A stretch of 64,000 bases of DNA, taken from Sipunculus nudus (Eukaryota; Annelida; Sipuncula; Golfingiida; Sipunculidae). Under the pieces are notes generated by a model that was not told where the DNA came from, ran no database searches, and was given only the letters and a program-made list of their open reading frames with translations. The translations under genes and the position numbers were made by a program. Where the stretch lies: the NCBI GenBank assembly GCA_026874595.1, contig CM049306.1, positions 109,784,142-109,848,141 of the forward strand, read 5' to 3'. Below, one piece after another: positions 28,501 to 37,500 of the stretch (the stretch's first letter is position 1; each line of letters opens with the position of its first letter).

Positions 28501-31500
28501 TTTGTATGCAACTTTGATAGCTTTCTGGATTTTGTGGTAGGTGGCACAACCTACTTACACATTTCGGCTGCAGACATCCTTGCTAATATGCAACACACCT
28601 CACTCTATTTCCCCTTGTAACTCGATCCAGGCCTCACTTCACCCGGCCTGTGATATTGTCAGATGCTGCCATCTGACGACTGATTGATGTACTAAACCAC
28701 GCTATGTAACATGCATAACAGGCGTGATATTTTGCTTTGTATAAGTCTAGTTCTGGTATTAAAATGGCGGCACAGCCTAGCATGTGTTCTGTTCATTGAA
28801 CGACACTACATTTTTGGCGACGAGCTCCGAAAAAGCCAATGTCAGTACAGGTCCAGCCTGTACCTGCTTTTCACGCATCTGGAGATGCAACGTCCGTCTG
28901 TCAGAGATGGCTTAAATGGACAAAATCCTTCGAAATATACACAACTGCGTCCGGCGTTACTGACGACAAACAGAAACACGCCCTGCTTCTACATTGTGCG
29001 GGTGAAGAGGTCCAGACCATATTTGAGACGCTCGCTGATACAGGTAATACTTATGACTCAGCTTTACAGGCTTTTAATTAGCACTTCAAACCGCAGAAAA
29101 ATATACCGTATTTGCGACACGTTTTTCGGCAAGAAAAGCAAAAGTCAGATGAAACGGTAGGTCAATTCGTCACGAGGCTAAGACAGCTAGCTTCGTCCTG
29201 CGAATTTGGAGCTAATACTGATGACTTCATCTGAGACCAAGTCATTGATAAATGCAAATCTCGAGCTTTACGTGTAAAATTATTAGCCGAAAAAGATCTG
29301 AAGTTACAGAAACTGCTCGACCTCACCCAAGCCAAGTAAGCTTCAGAGCTCCAGGCTGCCCAAATTGACAGGCAAGATTTCACGTCATCGGCGGATGTAA
29401 ATGCCGTTCGTCGTAGACCGTCACCAAACCCATCCCCGGCCAACGGTCAACAAATAGATGGAAACCTCCCAGTAAACCACGTGATCAAAAAGTGCCAGTG
29501 AAATGCTCACGCTGTGGACTGTCTGGCCACTCAGGTCAAGAATGTCAATGCACAAGAGGCAAGACTTGTAGTAAGTGCGGAAAGGTAGGACATTTCGCTG
29601 TTATGTGTAAGACCCAAACCTCAGGCACAGTGCCTTGTTCACGCAAGTCAAGATCAAATGTACATTTTGTGACTGAACCTGACAATGACCCTGCATATGA
29701 TTATGAGTGCCTTGAGCATGATAATCATGAAAACCCCGAGGAAGTGTTTGCCATGAACTCAAGTAATTGTAAAATGACTCTTAATATTAAAGGGCAACCA
29801 GTCACAATGCTTGTCGACTCAGGAGCAAGTTGCAACATAATTAATACTTCAGTTGCTGAACAGCTTTACTCCCGTGGAGTGAAACCAGTACCATGCAGCA
29901 AAAAGGTACATCCATATGGTTCGCCACCACTGACGGTTACCAGTCTGGTGTCCACCGATGTAAGCATTCCTAATATGACAGACAGGTCAGTAAAAGCTAC
30001 ATTTCTCTTAATACCTGGTGATGCCACACCCCTACTGGGAAAAGACACTGCCGAATCCCTTGGTATATTAAAAATCGGCATCAACAGCATCACTCAATCT
30101 GCTATTGCTGATAACATCCTAGACAAGCACCCTGAGTTATGTACAGGCATTGGATGTCTCAAAGGAGTTAAAGTCAAACTTCACATTGACCAGTCAGTCT
30201 CATCAGTCGCTCACAAACATAATCGCATACCATTTCACCTACGTCGTAAGGTCGATGCCGAGTTAGCCAAACTCGAAGATGAAGACATCATAGAGAGAGT
30301 CACTGGTCCAACTGAATGGGTATCTGGTTGTGTTACCACTCCGAAACCAAAATCGCCTGATGAAATCAGAATATGTGTGGACATGAGAGCTCCAAACAAA
30401 GCGATATTGAGAACACGTCATGTTACACCCACAACATGACGGTGTAACCATGGGTAACCGAGACCTGGACCGAATGGACGTGTGATCCGCTAGCTCCGCT
30501 TCATTAGAGCAAAATAGGCAGGAAAGTCAGTGTAATCTAGTGAAACTGGCTTGAAACAATGGGAAATCATGAAATTATAACTTCATGAACCGATCGGAAG
30601 TTTAAAAAACGAAAATCCCAACGAAAAATTACAAGAAAATAAGTTCTAAAGAAGCTGAAGAGTCCATAGCAACGTCCATAGCAACAGCACAATCGATTGA
30701 GCCACTTCAAAGAACTTCAAAGAGCGGACATGGAGGTAACAACTACAAATGCTCGTTTAATTGCTGCACTAACCACAGCTCTCCAAAATGACGCCGTGCA
30801 ACAGTCACTCAGAACAGCGTTAATAGACCCCTTGAAAAATTCACTTGAGAGAAAATTTCTTAACCTTGAAGAAAAAATATCAACCAACAAGGAGAAGGCA
30901 AAATCAAACGAAGAAAAAACTACAATCCTTGAACGGAAAATAACCAACATAGAAGATACTTTAAACGACCTTCAAAACAAGTATGGAGATGTCGTTAATG
31001 AGATGAAGATAAGGAAAAATCACCAAGAACTAGAGGCAAAACAGAAAAACATCATAATCGAGGGACTACCAGAAAAAGAAAACGAAAAACCGCTGGAGCG
31101 AGCCGTGGAATGCCTCAGCCACACCATGAACCTGAGCATCGATAGGTCAGAAATAAGCCAAGCGTACAGAATAAAACCAAAAGTTCAGGATGACGAAACA
31201 AATCGGAGAAAAACAAACACAGGGACCACTAGAAAATTGATGATAAAATTCCACAACAGGCAAACGAAGGAATTGGTTTATAGAACTAGATCAAAACTGA
31301 AGAACGTCCGAGTGGACAAAAACATTATCTACATAAATGAAGATCTTACCGAAGAAAAGACCAAATTATTCCATGATACAAGAGAACTAAAGAAACAAAA
31401 GCGGATACATTCAACATGGACCCAAAACGGACAAATTTATGCAAAACAAGAGAAAGAGGATATCCCTACATTAATAAAAAATGCGTCGACACTTCAGAAA

Positions 31501-34500
31501 TTTAAAGAATGGATCGCGCTGACAGAAGAAGGGAACAAGTCTACACAAAACTAAACCGGAAGCTAGAAAATTCCCATAATGCAACAACCAGAAACAAAAA
31601 GAACTTCCTTTTTCTTAACGCATGAACTACACAATCAAATGAGAGACAAAACTGAAAGATAACCAAGCTGAATTTGCCCAATGAAAGCGACACAAACGTT
31701 TTGTCGGACTATATTTTCCACTTTTTTTTATATATATTTATATATATACGTCCCACTTATTATTTTACTGACAGTTTTCGCCGTCGACACAATCATGGGT
31801 AACGGAGACATGAACAAATCGGAAATCCCCCCCACAACTCCCACCCAATCGTCCACTACAGATGATGAATTTATCATAGGTAAACATCTTAAAAATACTA
31901 AAAACAAAACCTTTAGAATAATTACCGGACCTCCTTACTTAAGCTATTTACTAACGCAAACCAGACGCAGAAACGGAACTTGCACCAGCAACCCCACAAG
32001 AATTTCCAACAACTCATTTAGTACGAAAACAACCGAGAAATAATTATTAAACAATACCACCACTATGATATTTATCACAATAATTTCCTCATAATACAGC
32101 TAATATTATCAGGTGATATAGAAACAAACCCAGGCCCTCAAAACACAACATTGGACTTCTACCATATTAACATAAACAGTCTAATCAACAAAATAGATGA
32201 TATCATAATAGAAATTGAAAAATTTGACGTAATCTGTTTCACAGAAACACATCTCGATCACAACTTACCAAATGATGATTTACTAATACCGGACTTCCAA
32301 GAACCGATACGAAGGGACAGAAATAGATATGGAGGTGGCATTGCAGTATATGTAAAAAATAATCTGCCATTTAAAAGAAGACATGACCTTGAAAATGATA
32401 AAATTGAAAGTGTTAGTATAGAAATCCTGAATCAACCCAAAAAAATAATATGTACAACTATCTACAAACCCCCAAATGAAAACATTGAAAGTTGGGAGAT
32501 GTTAAAGGACTACTTCTTTGATCTTAACTCAATACCGATAATGAACCATATCATACTAGGGGACCTAAACAGTGATTTACTAATTGAAAATCCTAAGCCA
32601 AAACTGAAAGTCATATTACAAGAACTTGGCCTGATCCAACATGTCAAGGAACCAACAAGGATAAGTGATAAAAGTAAAACCCTACTAGATGTAATAATAA
32701 CCAATTTTAATGATCAAATTTCACAATGTGGTACATTCCCCAAACACTACAGCGACCATAATGCAGTATACATGAAACTATATTGGAATAAACCTGTCCA
32801 AGCACTCCATCCCTTTAGAGTTTGGAAATACAAAGAAGGAAACTATATTAAAATGAAAGACATGCTCCAGAAAATTAACTGGGATAATATTGTAGACAAA
32901 AAAGAATATATCGACAGTTTACGAAAAATTTACGTCCACAGTCCTCTGTATATCAGAATAATGCATCCCAGTAAAAACAGTTAAAAACATAACTACCAAT
33001 AAAGAATGGTTCACTCATGAACTAAAATTAATAAAACGCAAGTGCTTAAGAATCAGATCTAAAGCAATGAGAACCAAAAATACAAATGATTGGAAATTAT
33101 ACAAAAATTCACGTAACAAATTTAATGCCGAGGTCAGAAAAGCCAAAAGTAAATATCCTTTAAACCTAGCAAATGATCTGAAGGAAAATCTTCATAACAA
33201 GACATACTGGTGGAAAACCATAGACGGCCTTATGAAAGGAACAACACATAAGACACTACCACCACTGGACAAAGGAAATGAATTGTATGTTACACTACCA
33301 AAAGAAAAAGCAGAGCTGTTAAACAACCAATTTATACAACAAACAATACTAAACCACAATAGCAACTATGTTCCCTTAACACCAAGAAAAACAAATAACA
33401 AATTAGAAGAAGTACAATTCGAAATAAATGATATAGAATCAATTATGAAATCCCTAGATACAAGAAAATCTAAGGGACCAGATGATATACATCCCTTCAT
33501 TCTAAAGACCTGTTATAAAGAATTATCATACCCAATTCAAAAAATCGCAGAACTTTCATTTAACACAGGAAAACTACCTACCCTATGGAAAAAGGCAAAT
33601 GTCACACCTATCTTTAAAAGTGGTGATCCTAAACAACCAGTAAACTACAGACCCATATCACTAACAAGCTGTATATGTAAAATAATAGAGAAAATTATAT
33701 TTGCCAGAATGCTTAACTTCTTTAAAGAAAACAGAATTATATCAGCATACCAATCAGGATTTTTACCTAGAGACTCTGCTGTGTATCAATTAACAGACTT
33801 GTACAATACTATCACCTATGATTTAGACAATGGAAAAGAAGGAATAGGAATCTTTCTAGATATAAGTAAGGCTTTTGATAAAGTCTGGACAGATGGCCTT
33901 CTCAGTAAGCTACTCACAGCAGGAATAACAGGTAAACTGCACAGATGGTTATACAACTATTTAACAAATAGACAACAACGAGTTATTATAGAAAATGCTC
34001 CCTCGGAATGGAAATTCCTACAGGCAGGGGTACCACAAGGATCGATCCTAGGACCCCTACTCTTCTTAGTCTTTATCGACGACATAGGAGAAAAACTCAC
34101 ACATAATATTCGTCTCTTTGCGGACGATACAATGTTATACCTAGCCATAGAAAATCCCATCCGAGCAGCCCAGATACTAAATGCTGACCTTGAAAAGATT
34201 TACCAGTGGTCAAGGAAGTGGCTAGTCACTTTTAATGCAGGAAAAACTGAATCGGTACTCTTTTCAAGGAAAACAGCACCTGTAAACCTCCCTGACTTAT
34301 ACCTAAATAAAACAAAAATAACTAGACTCAAAATGCACAAACATTTAGGAATAATCCTTAGCCATAATTGCAAATGGCAAGAACACATAAACTACATTGC
34401 AGCTAAAGCAATGAACAAACATCTAATCTTAAGCAAGTTAAAATATCTCCTAGATAGAACAACCTTACAAAATATATATTTCTCATATATCAGACCCCTA

Positions 34501-37500
34501 TTAGAATATGGAAACATCTTATGGAGCAACTGTACCCAGGAACAAGACCAGACACTTGAAAAAAATACAACTGATAGCTGCAAGAATTGTAACGGGAGGG
34601 ATAAAAGGAACATCACATGAACTCTTATATCTTGAATCAGGATGGGAAACTCTCCAAAAGAGAAGAGAAAACAAACAAATCCTCCTTGTACATAAAATGA
34701 TTAACAATGAAAGTCCGCAGTATCTACGCATTCTTCTTCCACCTCCACATAGTAACATATACAAAACCAGATTTGTAATACACAACCTTACTCCAATACA
34801 AGCAAGAACTGATTTATATTTCAACTCTTTTCTCCCAAAATCAATCAGATTATGGAACCAAATGGATCTTGATAAGAAAGCTTGCTTGACAAGTGGCTCA
34901 TTAAACTACCAATTGAAAAAATCAGCTCTAAGAACTAAAACACCTACGTACTACAACTCGGGAACCAGAAAATCACAAATAATCCATGCACGCATGAGAA
35001 TGAAATGTAGTGATCTAAATTATCATATGTACACAAGACATATTAGCGACACCAAAAAATGTCAATGTGGCCACCCATCAGAAGATCCCAACCACTACCT
35101 ACTGCAATGCCACCTCTATAACTCCACTAGAAAAACATACTTACCTAGGGATACCCCATTAAAACTTCTACTTTTTGGTGACCCAAAAATAGATGTCAAA
35201 TCAAACAAGGAAATATTAGAATCGGTAGCAAACTTTATTGAAAACTCAAACAGATTCTAACATAAAATAATTTGACAATTTTGACAAACTCATCCCACAC
35301 CCACCAAAACTCTTTCTCTCCTCTCAACTGGCACCTTACACTTTCCAAATCACAACTAAAAACATAGTCATTATGCTATCCACATATTCCATGATACTTC
35401 AGTCACCAATATGTTAACATCACCCCCCCCCCCCCCACCATGCATCAGAAAATTACCACTTTAGAATTCAGGAGCGAGCTTCATAAGCTTTAAGTAGCTT
35501 GCGCTCAATCTATTGATACAAGTTTATATTTATATATGTGCTTAGGTAGAATACCACGTGAATGTACTTACTATGTATTGTGTCAATAAATCATTCAAAC
35601 AAAAACACCCACAATTGATGACATTATTACAGATTTAAATGGAGCCAGTGTTTTCAGCAAAATCGACCTCAGAGCTGGTTATCATCAAATTGTGTTAGAT
35701 GAGGATAGTAGATACATCACCACCTTCTCCACTCACTCTGGACTGTGGAGGTACAAAAGATTAAGCTTTGGAATTAACGCTTCGGCTGAGATATTTCAGC
35801 ATACTATCCAGTCACTACTTCATGACATTGATGGGGTCAGATATATCAGTGATGACATCATAGTCTACGGTGCAGCTCAGACAAGTCATGATGCTGCACT
35901 AAATAAAGTCCTGTTAAGACTCCATGAGAGGGGACTGACAATAAACAAGCCCAAATGTCAATTTGGTGTCCGGAAAATTGAATTCTTTGGCTACGTTTTC
36001 TCAAAGGAAGGCATATCGCCAGACTCTCAGAAAGTCAATGCTCTGAATCAAACAGCTAGACCACAGAATGCCACAGAGGTCAGGTCATTTCTCGGAATGG
36101 CTAATTATAGTGCACGCTTTATACCTGGGTTTGCATCTATGGCCGAACCACTCAGGAAACTCACTCGAGAGAAAGTTCCATGGAATTGGGGACTAGATCA
36201 GGAGCAAGCATTCAACAACATTAGAACTGCTCTGTCAAGCAGCACAACAATGGCATATTTCAACCCTGAAACAGAGACAGAGGTCTATGTTGATCCAGTC
36301 CAGTGGGTATAGCAGCCATATCGAGTCAAAATGGACGACCAATCGCATACGGAAGCAGAACTCTGAGCGATGTCGAACGACGATATTCGCAAATTGAGCG
36401 TGAAGCCCTTGCAATCGTATGGTCATGTGAACATTTTGATATATACCTACGAGGCTCAGAATTTAAAATGTGGACTGATCATAAGCCACTTGTGTCCATC
36501 AGGAACAAACACAAACCACCACTCCGAATTGCCCGTTGGGGTCTTCGATTACTGCCGTACAAACTGAAGATTCTGTATCGACCAGGTCAAGACAACCCTG
36601 CAGACTACATGTCCCGCCATCCATGTTCCAGCACTAGCCATGAACAAAGGATTGCGGAAGAATATGTAAATTTTATTGCTGAAACTTCTGTTCCGCTCGC
36701 AATCACCATTGCAGACGTTATGAGTGCAACAACACAGGATATGACACTACAAACTGTGAAAAGCCTAATAGCTTAAATCAGTGGCATAACATTGACCAAA
36801 TATGTGACACCAACTCTGATGTTGATCGTGATGCGCTCAGAAGTTTTCGTAATGTTAAAGATGAGATCACCATCACCACTGAAGGTCTTGTGTTACGTGA
36901 TACAAGAATAGTCATGCCAGCATCATTACAGCAGAGAACTGTCAATCACGCACATGAAGGCCATCAAGGCATTAACAAAACCAAGGCATTAGCATGTAGT
37001 AAAGTGTGGTTCCCAGGCATGGACGCTATGGTAGAAAACACAGTACGCAGATGTTTAGCCTGTCAGATTACAACACCACATGGCACCGCAGAACCTTTCA
37101 AGATGTCAGAAATGCCTGCCGGCCCATGGCTTAATTTATCAATGGATTTCTGCGGCCCGCTACCTACTGGTGAGTACCTGCTTGTAGTAACTGATGAGTA
37201 CTCTCGGTATCCGGTAATTGAAATCACACGCAATACATCAGCAGATACTGTGATTCCAATAGTAGACAAAATATTTGCTACATTTAGTTACCCAGAAGTA
37301 GTAAAGACAGACAATGGTCCACCCTTTCAGAGTACCCAGTGGAAACAGTATTTTCAATCAATTGGTGTTAAACACAGACGCATCACACCATTATGGCCTA
37401 GAGCCAACTCACAAGCAGAAAACTTCAACCGTCCTCTCATGAAATCAATTAAAGCAGCGAAGGCAGCACATCAGTCATGGAAACAAAACACGTACAACTT

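Larger units (their letters stand above)
30435..35604 (+). mobile_element. CR1-group non-LTR retrotransposon (LINE) inserted in the Gypsy RT
   Basis: A 5.17-kb element with a 5' leader (30435-30729), a coiled-coil ORF1, an ORF2 with 2A-like motif, endonuclease, RT and a C-terminal C-x-C…H…C motif, and a 3' UTR (35261-35604) with aataaa at 35585. The 10-bp duplication and near full length indicate a recent insertion. ORF2 is broken by three frame changes, each explainable by a small indel. Same orientation as the Gypsy element and the reelin gene. CR1/Crack/L2 grouping is from domain order and motif wording only. Confidence 0.92.

Noticed and set aside
28711-29160. 149-codon open frame at the start of the Gypsy element
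   Set aside because: It overlaps the LTR and gag in the wrong register. The gag-like residues are in the frame of 28839.
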